Assembly (NCBI GenBank): GCA_900696465.1
Contig: CAADGE010000014.1
Coordinates: forward strand, 1 to 38,777
Length of the DNA stretch: 38,777 nucleotides
From: an uncultured Planctomycetota bacterium
Lineage (GTDB): Bacteria > Planctomycetota > Phycisphaerae > UBA1845 > UTPLA1
Direction of reading: 5' to 3'
Part shown: positions 26,210 through 33,467 of the stretch, in pieces
Layout: each line of letters begins with the position of its first letter
How positions within the stretch are numbered: position 1 is the first letter of the stretch
Notes under the pieces: generated by a model
The model's input: only the letters and a program-made list of their open reading frames with translations
Database searches by the model: none
What the model was told of the DNA's origin: nothing
Made by a program: the position numbers and the translations under genes

Positions 26210-29200
26210 ATGCGGCGCGGACGCGGCGAGGGAAAGAAGTGTGTCAGCGATGCGGTGACTGAAGCTGCGCGTACGGACTCACTCGTCGTCCGCGGTGCGC
26301 AACACAACAATCTCAAGACCATCACCGTGGAGATACCGCTGGGGCGGTTTGTGTGTGTTACCGGCGTCTCGGGCAGTGGGAAGAGTTCGCTGGTCAACGA
26401 CATCATCCGCGAGCGCCTGGCGCGCGATCTGAACGGCGCGGCGAACGCGAACCCTGGAGTGCATGATGATCTTGAAATTGTTTCAGGCACGATGAAGCGA
26501 ACGGTATCGAGCGCGTACACGCTGAAATCGCGGCGATCCGCAATCCGGAATCCAACATCTAATATCCAAAATCTTCGGACGTATCTGGACAAACTCATCG
26601 ACATCGACCAGTCGCCGATCGGACGAACGCCGCGGAGCAATCCGGCGACGTATATCAAACTCTTCGACGAAATCCGTGATCTGTACGCCAGGTTGCAGGA
26701 CAGCAAGGTGCGCGGCTACGCGCCGGGACGATTTTCGTTCAACGTTGCTACCGGCGGCTCAGGCGGCGGGCGGTGCGAGGCCTGCGAGGGCAACGGCTCC
26801 AACCGTGTGGAGATGGATTTTCTCGCGGACGTGTGGGTGACGTGCCCGGTGTGCCAGGGGCGGCGCTTCAGCCGCGAGACGTTGCAGATCACTTACAAAG
26901 GGAAATGCATCGCCGACGTGCTGGAGATGGACGTGCAGGAGGCGATGGCCCACTTTGACGCCATCCCGAAGATTCGTGCCATGCTGGCGACACTGCACGA
27001 TGTCGGGCTGGATTATCTCAAGCTGGGCCAGTCCAGTACGACGCTGTCCGGCGGCGAAGCCCAGCGCATCAAGCTGGCCCGCGAATTGGTCCGCCGCTCC
27101 ACCGGTCGCACGCTCTACATCCTCGACGAACCAACGACGGGGCTGCACTTTGAGGATATCCGCCGGCTGTTGACCGTGCTGCATGGATTCGTCGATGCCG
27201 GCAACACCGTGCTGGTCGTCGAACACAATCTCGACGTGATCAAGACGGCCGACTGGGTGATTGATCTTGGCCCCGAAGGCGGCGACGCGGGCGGGTACGT
27301 GGTCGTCGCGGGAACACCGGAGCAGGTGGCGGCGTGCGAGCGGTCGTACACGGGACAGGCGTTGTGCGAAGTGCTGCCTCAGAGCCCTAAGAGGGGTCTC
27401 GGGGCCGAGGGGCCAAGAGGCCGAGGGGAAGAAACGTCGAAACGTCGAACAGTCGAAAAGTCGAAACCATCCAAAATCCAAAATCCCAAATCCAAGATTG
27501 CCGCCGACTTTATCACGGTCGTCGGGGCGCGGGAGCACAATCTCAAGGACGTTACCGTGCAGGTGCCGCGCGGGGCGATGACGGTTTGCAGCGGCGTTTC
27601 CGGCAGCGGCAAATCGAGCTTCGCCATCGACACCGTCTATACCGAGGGTCAGCGGCGATACGTCGAATCGCTCTCGGCATATGCGCGACAGTTCCTCGGG
27701 CAGTTGCAGAAGCCGAAGGTCGATCATGTGTATGGCCTGCAGCCGGCGATCGCCATCGAGCAGCAGGCGGCGACGAAGAGTCCGCGATCGACCGTGGGGA
27801 CAGTGACGGAAATCTATGATTACATGCGCGTGCTGTGGGCGCGGGTGGGGCGGCCGCACTGCCCGAAGTGCGAACGGCCGATCGGCACGCAGACGAGCGA
27901 CGAAATCGTTGACAAGCTGATGGCCCTGCCGAACGGGACGCGGCTGCTGCTCTGTGCGCCGATTGAGCTGTCGCCTGGCGAGACGTGGCAGCAGGTACTG
28001 GAACGCGGCAAGTCGCAAGGTTATGTCCGCGCGCGGATCGACGGCGAGATTGTCGAGCTGAGTGATACCCCAAGAATAGACGCAAGACGCCGACATGAGG
28101 TGCAGTGGGTGGTCGATCGTATTTCGATCGCAGCGGCCAGTCGCAGCCGCATTGCCGATTCCGTGGAACATTGCCTGGCGCTGGGCAATGGCGTCATGCT
28201 GGCAGTAGCGGCAGATACAGAACAATCCAAAATCCAAAATCCAAAATCCAGAAGTGACTTGGCCGTAGACGTAATGCGCTTCTCCCAGCACCTCTCCTGT
28301 GAACGGTGCGGCACAAGCTATGAGCCGCTCACGCCGCATCATTTCAGCTTCAACTCGCGGCTGGGGTGGTGCGCACGATGCGAAGGTCTGGGAATTCAGC
28401 GCGGCACGAGTGCAGAGAGCATCCTCATCAGGCCGACCGCGTCGATCCTCGATGGCGCAGTGCGAGGATGGGAAGATGCGCGGGATCGGCCGATTCTGGA
28501 GGCCATGCTGGTGGCACTGGCGGGCGCGATCGGATTTGACCCGCAGACGCCGGTCGCGGAGCTTACAGCGGAACAGAAGCACGCGCTGCTGTGGGGATTG
28601 GGGGAGCGATGGATTGCTGTTGATCCGTCAGGCAATGCGGAGCGCAAAGGAGGCGCTTCGCAGTACCTGCCGCTGCGATTTCAGTGGCGCGGGTTTTATC
28701 CTGCGATCGACGATGCCACGCGGGTGTCGTGGCAGTATCGCATGGCCATGCAGGAGATGGTAACGGATGTGCCATGTCAGGCGTGCGCCGGCGGACGAAT
28801 CCGGCCGGAGCCGGCGGCGGCCAAGGTCGGCGGCAGGACGATCACGCAAATCTGCAACCTGTCGCTGGCGGACGCGGCGGAGTTCTTTGATGGACTCAAG
28901 CTCGATCGCCGAGAACAGAAAATCGCCGGCGAGCTCCTGCACGAAATCCGCTCACGCTTGCGGTTTCTCCTCGATGTCGGCCTGCATTACCTCTCCCTCG
29001 GCCGCGCCGCGCCAACGCTTTCGGGCGGTGAATCGCAGCGGATTCGTCTTGCCTCGCAGATCGGCAGCGGGCTGACCGGCGTGCTGTACGTGCTCGACGA
29101 ACCGACCATCGGCCTGCACCCTCGGGACAATGCCCGGCTGATCGCCGCGCTGCACAAGCTTCGCAACCTCGGCAATACGCTGCTGATGGTTGAACACGAT

Positions 29201-31438
29201 CGCGAGGTCATCGAGGCGGCCGATCACCTGATCGACTTCGGTCCCGGGGCGGGGGCGTACGGTGGACACGTCGTTGCCGCAGGTACACCGAGACAAGTTC
29301 GCACTCTGCGTGACTCGCTCACCGGGCAATATCTTTCCGGAGGCACAGCGATTGCCGTTCCGACGAATCGTCGTGGTGTCGATGCCGACGGCGGGCAGCA
29401 GCTCGTCGTGGCTGGGGCGCGGCACCACAATCTCCGGTCGATCGACGCGGCCTTTCCATTGGGCAGGTTGATCTGCGTCACCGGCGTGTCCGGCAGCGGC
29501 AAGTCGTCGCTCATCACGGAGATTCTCTATCCCGCGCTGGCCAACCGCATCCATCGCGCGCGGCTGACACCCGGGGCGCACGATGAAATCCGCGGGATCG
29601 AGCACGTCGACAAGGTCATCAACGTCGATCAGCAGCCGATTGGCTATTCGCCGTTGTCCAGCCCGGCGACTTACTGCGGGGTGTTCGACCTTATCCGCGA
29701 GGTCTTCGCGCGACTGCCCGACAGTCGCATTCGCGGCTACACGGCGAACCGGTTTTCATTCAACCGCTCTGGCGGGCGATGTGACGATTGCGAAGGGCTG
29801 GGGCAGGTATGTCACGAGATGCACTTTTTGCCCGATGTCTGGGTGCCGTGCGAGACCTGCGGCGGGACGCGCTACCAGCGCGAGACGTTGGACGTGCGCT
29901 ACAAGGGGGAAAACATCGCCGACGTGCTGGCGATGAGCGTCAGCGAGGCGAGGGCTTTGTTTAGCAACGTGCCGAAGATACGGCGGGTTCTTCAGACGCT
30001 TGAAGACGTGGGGCTCGGCTATCTGCCGCTCGGGCAGTCGGCGCCCACACTCTCCGGCGGTGAGGCGCAGCGGCTCAAGCTCGGCGCGGAGCTGGCCCGG
30101 CCGTCCACCGGCAAGACGGTCTACATACTCGATGAACCGACGACCGGCCTGCATTTCGACGATCTTCGCAAGCTGCTCAATGTGTTGCACCGCTTCGTTG
30201 ACATGGGCAATACGGTCATCTGCGTCGAGCACAATCTGGATGTCATCAAGACCGCCGACTGGTTGATTGATCTCGGTCCCGAGGCGGGCGACGAAGGCGG
30301 GCGGATCGTCGCCGAGGGTACGCCGGAGGAGGTGGCGCGGGCCGCGGGGTCGCACACCGGGCGCTTGCTCGGAAAGGTAATTGCTGCCGGTCCGCATGCG
30401 GCGCGCGAAGTCTTCGATCCGAAGATGGCAGCCGCGGCAGCGATGGCCGTGGAAAAGCTCGAAGTGCCGGAAGCGATCGGCCCTGCGAAGATGCCCTGGC
30501 AGCGCGACGGCGAGAAGTGGCACACGCAGGAGCGCCTGAGTCGTGATGGCAAGCCGGTGGAGTGGGAGGGTCGCGCGCTCAGTTACGTGATCCAACAAAT
30601 CGAAAAGCTCGGCAAGGGTAAGCTGCAACCGACGAACTGGAATGATCGGGCCCGCGTGGAGGTGACGGCCGATGCACCGGATGGTCTTGCACAGTCGTCG
30701 GTGCCGTGGTTTCTGCACGCCCTGACCGGAGGGCGCTGGCTGCTCGATCTGCTGTTTCGCGTGCCGGATGGGACGTTCAGCGCGCGGACGCTGAACGCGA
30801 AACTGGCGCTCAAGACGCTCGATGATCGTGAGGATATCAAGGCCTACGGCAGCACAGCACGGGTACAGATACGACCGGCCGGCGCGGGGATGGATCAGGT
30901 CCGCGTATTGGTGCATGATCGAAGGGAGATCGACACGCCTGCGTTTCGCGAGTTTCTCAAGGGGGCGCTCGCGGCGTATCTCAAGCATGTTGCAAGCATG
31001 GCGAAGGATGAATCAAAGGCCGCGCCGTGGAAGGTGGACGGCAAGGCGTGGCATCTCTCACAGAAGTCGATCCCGCTTTCGCAGGACAAGAAATGGAAGC
31101 CGATGGAGCTGTTGGCGTTCATCGGGCGGGCGTCGAAAGCGGTGCCGCAACTTAAGGTCGACTGGAGCGGCAAGGTTTTCGTGGAGCTGCAAACCACTGG
31201 CGGCCGGCGGATCGGGAAGATCGTCACCGATCAGGGCGGGGCGATCCGCGTGGATGTGAGTGTGCCGCGCGGTCGATTCACGCCGACGCAGGTCGAGCAC
31301 CTCGGTATCCAGCAGCAGTTCGCCCGACCGGGTTCGAGCGGCACAGAACTGTCGTTCTGGTTTCAATCGAACGACCAGGTCCACGGTGAGCAACTCGCGG
31401 CCGTGTTGAAGGCCGCAGCGGACTCGACCTCCCCCTGA
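26210..31438 (+). CDS. Fused UvrA: C-half of first UvrA + complete second UvrA + duplicated C-terminal domain
   Basis: A 1742-residue protein. Residues about 20-387 are the second half of the preceding UvrA (Walker A 52-60, zinc CEAC/CPVC at 189-215, signature TLSGGEAQR, Walker B ILDEPTTGLH). Residues about 388-431 are a linker made of short repeats. Residues about 433-1395 are a second full UvrA: Walker A motifs at about 462 and 1092, zinc pairs CERC, CARC, CQAC, CDDC and CETC, and two signature motifs. Its UvrB-binding stretch is altered, with SPGETW where RGxKGE is usual. From about residue 1429 come two copies of an unrecognised domain beginning PWxxDGxxWH (1429 and 1606). The ATG has a possible GAAGAGG ribosome site 10 bases upstream. 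A frameshift joining it to the previous ORF is possible within 26177-26205. Confidence 0.88.
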   Translation: MRRGRGEGKKCVSDAVTEAARTDSLVVRGAQHNNLKTITVEIPLGRFVCVTGVSGSGKSSLVNDIIRERLARDLNGAANANPGVHDDLEIVSGTMKRTVSSAYTLKSRRSAIRNPTSNIQNLRTYLDKLIDIDQSPIGRTPRSNPATYIKLFDEIRDLYARLQDSKVRGYAPGRFSFNVATGGSGGGRCEACEGNGSNRVEMDFLADVWVTCPVCQGRRFSRETLQITYKGKCIADVLEMDVQEAMAHFDAIPKIRAMLATLHDVGLDYLKLGQSSTTLSGGEAQRIKLARELVRRSTGRTLYILDEPTTGLHFEDIRRLLTVLHGFVDAGNTVLVVEHNLDVIKTADWVIDLGPEGGDAGGYVVVAGTPEQVAACERSYTGQALCEVLPQSPKRGLGAEGPRGRGEETSKRRTVEKSKPSKIQNPKSKIAADFITVVGAREHNLKDVTVQVPRGAMTVCSGVSGSGKSSFAIDTVYTEGQRRYVESLSAYARQFLGQLQKPKVDHVYGLQPAIAIEQQAATKSPRSTVGTVTEIYDYMRVLWARVGRPHCPKCERPIGTQTSDEIVDKLMALPNGTRLLLCAPIELSPGETWQQVLERGKSQGYVRARIDGEIVELSDTPRIDARRRHEVQWVVDRISIAAASRSRIADSVEHCLALGNGVMLAVAADTEQSKIQNPKSRSDLAVDVMRFSQHLSCERCGTSYEPLTPHHFSFNSRLGWCARCEGLGIQRGTSAESILIRPTASILDGAVRGWEDARDRPILEAMLVALAGAIGFDPQTPVAELTAEQKHALLWGLGERWIAVDPSGNAERKGGASQYLPLRFQWRGFYPAIDDATRVSWQYRMAMQEMVTDVPCQACAGGRIRPEPAAAKVGGRTITQICNLSLADAAEFFDGLKLDRREQKIAGELLHEIRSRLRFLLDVGLHYLSLGRAAPTLSGGESQRIRLASQIGSGLTGVLYVLDEPTIGLHPRDNARLIAALHKLRNLGNTLLMVEHDREVIEAADHLIDFGPGAGAYGGHVVAAGTPRQVRTLRDSLTGQYLSGGTAIAVPTNRRGVDADGGQQLVVAGARHHNLRSIDAAFPLGRLICVTGVSGSGKSSLITEILYPALANRIHRARLTPGAHDEIRGIEHVDKVINVDQQPIGYSPLSSPATYCGVFDLIREVFARLPDSRIRGYTANRFSFNRSGGRCDDCEGLGQVCHEMHFLPDVWVPCETCGGTRYQRETLDVRYKGENIADVLAMSVSEARALFSNVPKIRRVLQTLEDVGLGYLPLGQSAPTLSGGEAQRLKLGAELARPSTGKTVYILDEPTTGLHFDDLRKLLNVLHRFVDMGNTVICVEHNLDVIKTADWLIDLGPEAGDEGGRIVAEGTPEEVARAAGSHTGRLLGKVIAAGPHAAREVFDPKMAAAAAMAVEKLEVPEAIGPAKMPWQRDGEKWHTQERLSRDGKPVEWEGRALSYVIQQIEKLGKGKLQPTNWNDRARVEVTADAPDGLAQSSVPWFLHALTGGRWLLDLLFRVPDGTFSARTLNAKLALKTLDDREDIKAYGSTARVQIRPAGAGMDQVRVLVHDRREIDTPAFREFLKGALAAYLKHVASMAKDESKAAPWKVDGKAWHLSQKSIPLSQDKKWKPMELLAFIGRASKAVPQLKVDWSGKVFVELQTTGGRRIGKIVTDQGGAIRVDVSVPRGRFTPTQVEHLGIQQQFARPGSSGTELSFWFQSNDQVHGEQLAAVLKAAADSTSP
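26542..26573 (+). repeat. Degenerate AATCCAA repeat insertion in the fused uvrA ORF
   Basis: Imperfect copies of the AATCCAA unit (AATCCGG, AATCCAA, ATATCCAA, AATC) encode part of an insertion of about 30 residues (RNPTSNIQN at 113-121) between the HDDLEI and DIDQSPIGRTPRSNP stretches, which are nearly adjacent in ordinary UvrA proteins. Confidence 0.65.
27401..27496 (+). repeat. Composite short-repeat block forming the linker between two UvrA units
   Basis: Three repeat types follow one another: the 9-mer GCCGAGGGG twice (27404-27412, 27420-27428); an 8-base period GTCGAAAC-like unit four times (27436, 27444, 27452, 27460); and almost four copies of the 7-base AATCCAA unit (27469-27495). 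The block is read through in frame as a Lys/Arg/Ser/Pro-rich linker (about residues 398-430) that joins the end of one UvrA to the start of the next. Confidence 0.82.
28224..28251 (+). repeat. Four tandem AATCCAA heptamers inside the second UvrA
   Basis: Four consecutive heptamers (AATCCAA three times, then AATCCAG) read as QSKIQNPKSR between the strand GNGVMLAVAADTE and the zinc motif SCERC. Because three heptamers equal seven codons, the repeat keeps the frame every 21 bases. Confidence 0.85.
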
Positions 31439-31511
31439 GAGAATTGCGTTATCATGGATCTCTCGGCGACACGCAGGTCTCATCAGACGGTGTCGTGCTC
31501 TCGGGTGTCGG

Positions 31512-32588
31512 ATGCTCATCGAGTTTCATTGCACATGCGGACATCGGCGGCCGCTGGAGCCGGCCAAGCTCAAGCGATCGCTGCGATGTGATGCCTGCAA
31601 GGCGACCCTGAGTTTCCTCGCAAAGGGCAGGAAGATCGACGACACCGTCTGGCTGACCCTCGGCGGACAGACCGGCGGCCCGCGGCTTGCCGTGCCGGTA
31701 CCGATCGGCGAGGCCCTGCGCATCGGACGGTCAGTATCCGGCTTTCTCGCGCTGCCGGGTGAGGAGATCGAAGAAGCGCAGACCGAACTGCGCCTGGAAG
31801 AGGATGGGCGGCTTCTCGTCAAACATCTCTCCGGCGACAGCGGCACCTGGATCAACCGAGCGCGGATCATTACCGGCGTGCTGGGACCATCGGACAAACT
31901 CCGCGTCGGTCCGTACATCCTGCGGCGGCTGAGTCAGGCCGAGGTGCAGGATGCGGCCTCGGCCGGGCTTGAGCCGGAGATCATCGTCGAGGTCGATGCA
32001 CGCGACGACGAAGCTGAGCCCTCGGATTCCGCGCGGGGCCGATGGCGCGGTAAGAAGATCGGGCCGGAGGTCATCGTCGAAGAAGAGACAGAGGACGAGA
32101 TTGCCCTGTCGGACGAACCGGACGCAGACGGCCGATGGACAAAAGGCCAACGTATTCGCGTGGCATTGTGCGTCGTGCTGATCCTTGCGGCGGGCCTGTT
32201 CCTGGCGAGGAATTTCCTCTGGCCGGCGTTGTCGGAGGAGATGCCGCGCGAGACGGATTTTTATTGTCCCGTGGACGGCAACGTGGTTCGCGGCACCTGG
32301 ACGGTTGCGCATGGCGCGCCGATCTGCCCGCAGTGCGGCCAGCGATGCGTGGGCGAATTGAAGTACAAGGAAGAGCCGCTGCACCCGCCGCTGCCCGAGG
32401 AAGCATCGGAAGTCGGGCGCGACAGCGCAACCGAAGCGACCGCAGCAGAGGATGCCACGAGCGCGCCGCAGTCGCCGTCGGCAGCGGAGTCGTCCGTCGC
32501 GCCGGCTGATTCGGCGAAGTCTCAGGACGGCAAGCAGCGCCCGCGTTCGAAGCGGGCATCGCGCAAGGACTCAGGAGGCCGCTCATGA
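31512..32588 (+). CDS. Membrane protein with two zinc-ribbon motifs and a degenerate FHA-like domain
   Basis: A 358-residue protein. The N-terminus has a zinc-finger-like set C7, C9, C26, C29. Residues about 60-140 look like a forkhead-associated domain (LRIGRS, then [19 protein letters not shown] and [11 protein letters not shown]), with the family's late Asn at N115. The Ser-x-x-His that reads phosphothreonine is not seen (EAQTEL lies there), so phosphopeptide binding is doubtful. An acidic linker leads to one membrane helix (about 216-237), followed by a second zinc-ribbon set (C252, C272, C275, C279) and a disordered Ala/Ser/Glu-rich end. The stop overlaps the next start as ATGA, so it is probably co-translated with the pseudopilin. 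Its function is not known to me. Confidence 0.7.
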   Translation: MLIEFHCTCGHRRPLEPAKLKRSLRCDACKATLSFLAKGRKIDDTVWLTLGGQTGGPRLAVPVPIGEALRIGRSVSGFLALPGEEIEEAQTELRLEEDGRLLVKHLSGDSGTWINRARIITGVLGPSDKLRVGPYILRRLSQAEVQDAASAGLEPEIIVEVDARDDEAEPSDSARGRWRGKKIGPEVIVEEETEDEIALSDEPDADGRWTKGQRIRVALCVVLILAAGLFLARNFLWPALSEEMPRETDFYCPVDGNVVRGTWTVAHGAPICPQCGQRCVGELKYKEEPLHPPLPEEASEVGRDSATEATAAEDATSAPQSPSAAESSVAPADSAKSQDGKQRPRSKRASRKDSGGRS

Positions 32589-33385
32589 GACGTCCGACGC
32601 GAAGCAACGGGCTGCGGGGTTTCACGCTCATCGAGCTGCTGACCGTCATGGCGATCATCTCGATCCTGATCGCCATTCTGCTGCCTTCGCTGTCCGGCGC
32701 GCGGAATCGCGGACGCATCACCAAATGCCAGGCCAACCTGCGCGAGTTGGGTAGCGCGGCGCTGCGTTACGTCAGCCAGAACGAAGACCGGTTTCCGCTC
32801 AGCGGCGATTGTAGCAGCGGAAGCTGCGTCTATTGGAACGGGCATCAGTACTTCGGCTGGAACGGTCGCCTGTTGAATCCGCGCGGCAATGTCTGGGTGC
32901 GCCTGCTCAATCGCGAGTTGGGGTTGGAATCCGTCGTGCCCAATGCGGACGATGCCCGGATCGCCGAGTGTCCCGGCGACGCCGGTGCTCCGGGGCAGAC
33001 CGGTGTAAGCGATCGTCTTTATGATGCGCTGGGAACGAGCTATCCGCTGAATCCCATTTTGTGCCAGGGTCGCGTCTCCGACTGGAAGTATCGCAACCGC
33101 GACATCGGCACGAGTCAGATCATCCAGCCGTCAATGAAAGTGCTGGTCGCGGATCACGTCGCCTTTGGTCTGACCTACGACGGCTACTGGACCGCCATCC
33201 GCCCCGGCTGGCACGACACCTTCCGGCCGGCGGGGGTCGTGGCCTTCGCCGACGGCCATGCCGATTATGTCGTCGGTCGCGGCGGCATTCGTGAGTGGCA
33301 ATGGTACGGTGAAGCGAGCGGCGCGCAGTATGTTCGCGATCTGCAGCAGAAGGTCAACTGGACCGTCCTGCCCGGTGCGAACTGA
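32585..33385 (+). CDS. Type II secretion-like pseudopilin (H-X-DG type)
   Basis: A 266-residue protein with a type III (prepilin) signal: short basic leader ending RG, cut before [22 protein letters not shown], with the conserved Glu at +5 (E17). The long N-terminal helix is followed by a globular domain. The end carries [19 protein letters not shown], like the H...DG motif of the very numerous planctomycete pseudopilin-like proteins (the DUF1559 type is a near relative). It would be processed by a prepilin peptidase and assembled in or near a secretion pseudopilus; its exact role is unknown. The ATG overlaps the upstream stop (ATGA). It converges with glmS, and the 82-base gap has only a weak hairpin (GAGGC/GCCTC). 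Confidence 0.85.
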   Translation: MRRPTRSNGLRGFTLIELLTVMAIISILIAILLPSLSGARNRGRITKCQANLRELGSAALRYVSQNEDRFPLSGDCSSGSCVYWNGHQYFGWNGRLLNPRGNVWVRLLNRELGLESVVPNADDARIAECPGDAGAPGQTGVSDRLYDALGTSYPLNPILCQGRVSDWKYRNRDIGTSQIIQPSMKVLVADHVAFGLTYDGYWTAIRPGWHDTFRPAGVVAFADGHADYVVGRGGIREWQWYGEASGAQYVRDLQQKVNWTVLPGAN

Positions 33386-33467
33386 GAGGCGGCCGACTGC
33401 CTCGGTTGATTCGATATATCAATGGAATCCTGCGCTCGGGTGCCTGGTTGTGCCGGCCCGTTGCGGC

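Noticed and set aside
27401-27496. Short repeats in uvrA considered as a CRISPR array or phase-variation tract
   Set aside because: Units are 7-9 bases without spacers, so not CRISPR. The 7- and 8-base units could shift frame, but only about four copies exist and no alternate product is evident.
26759-28582. Long minus-strand open frame opposite the fused uvrA
   Set aside because: Antisense of conserved ATPase and zinc motifs; no signals of its own.
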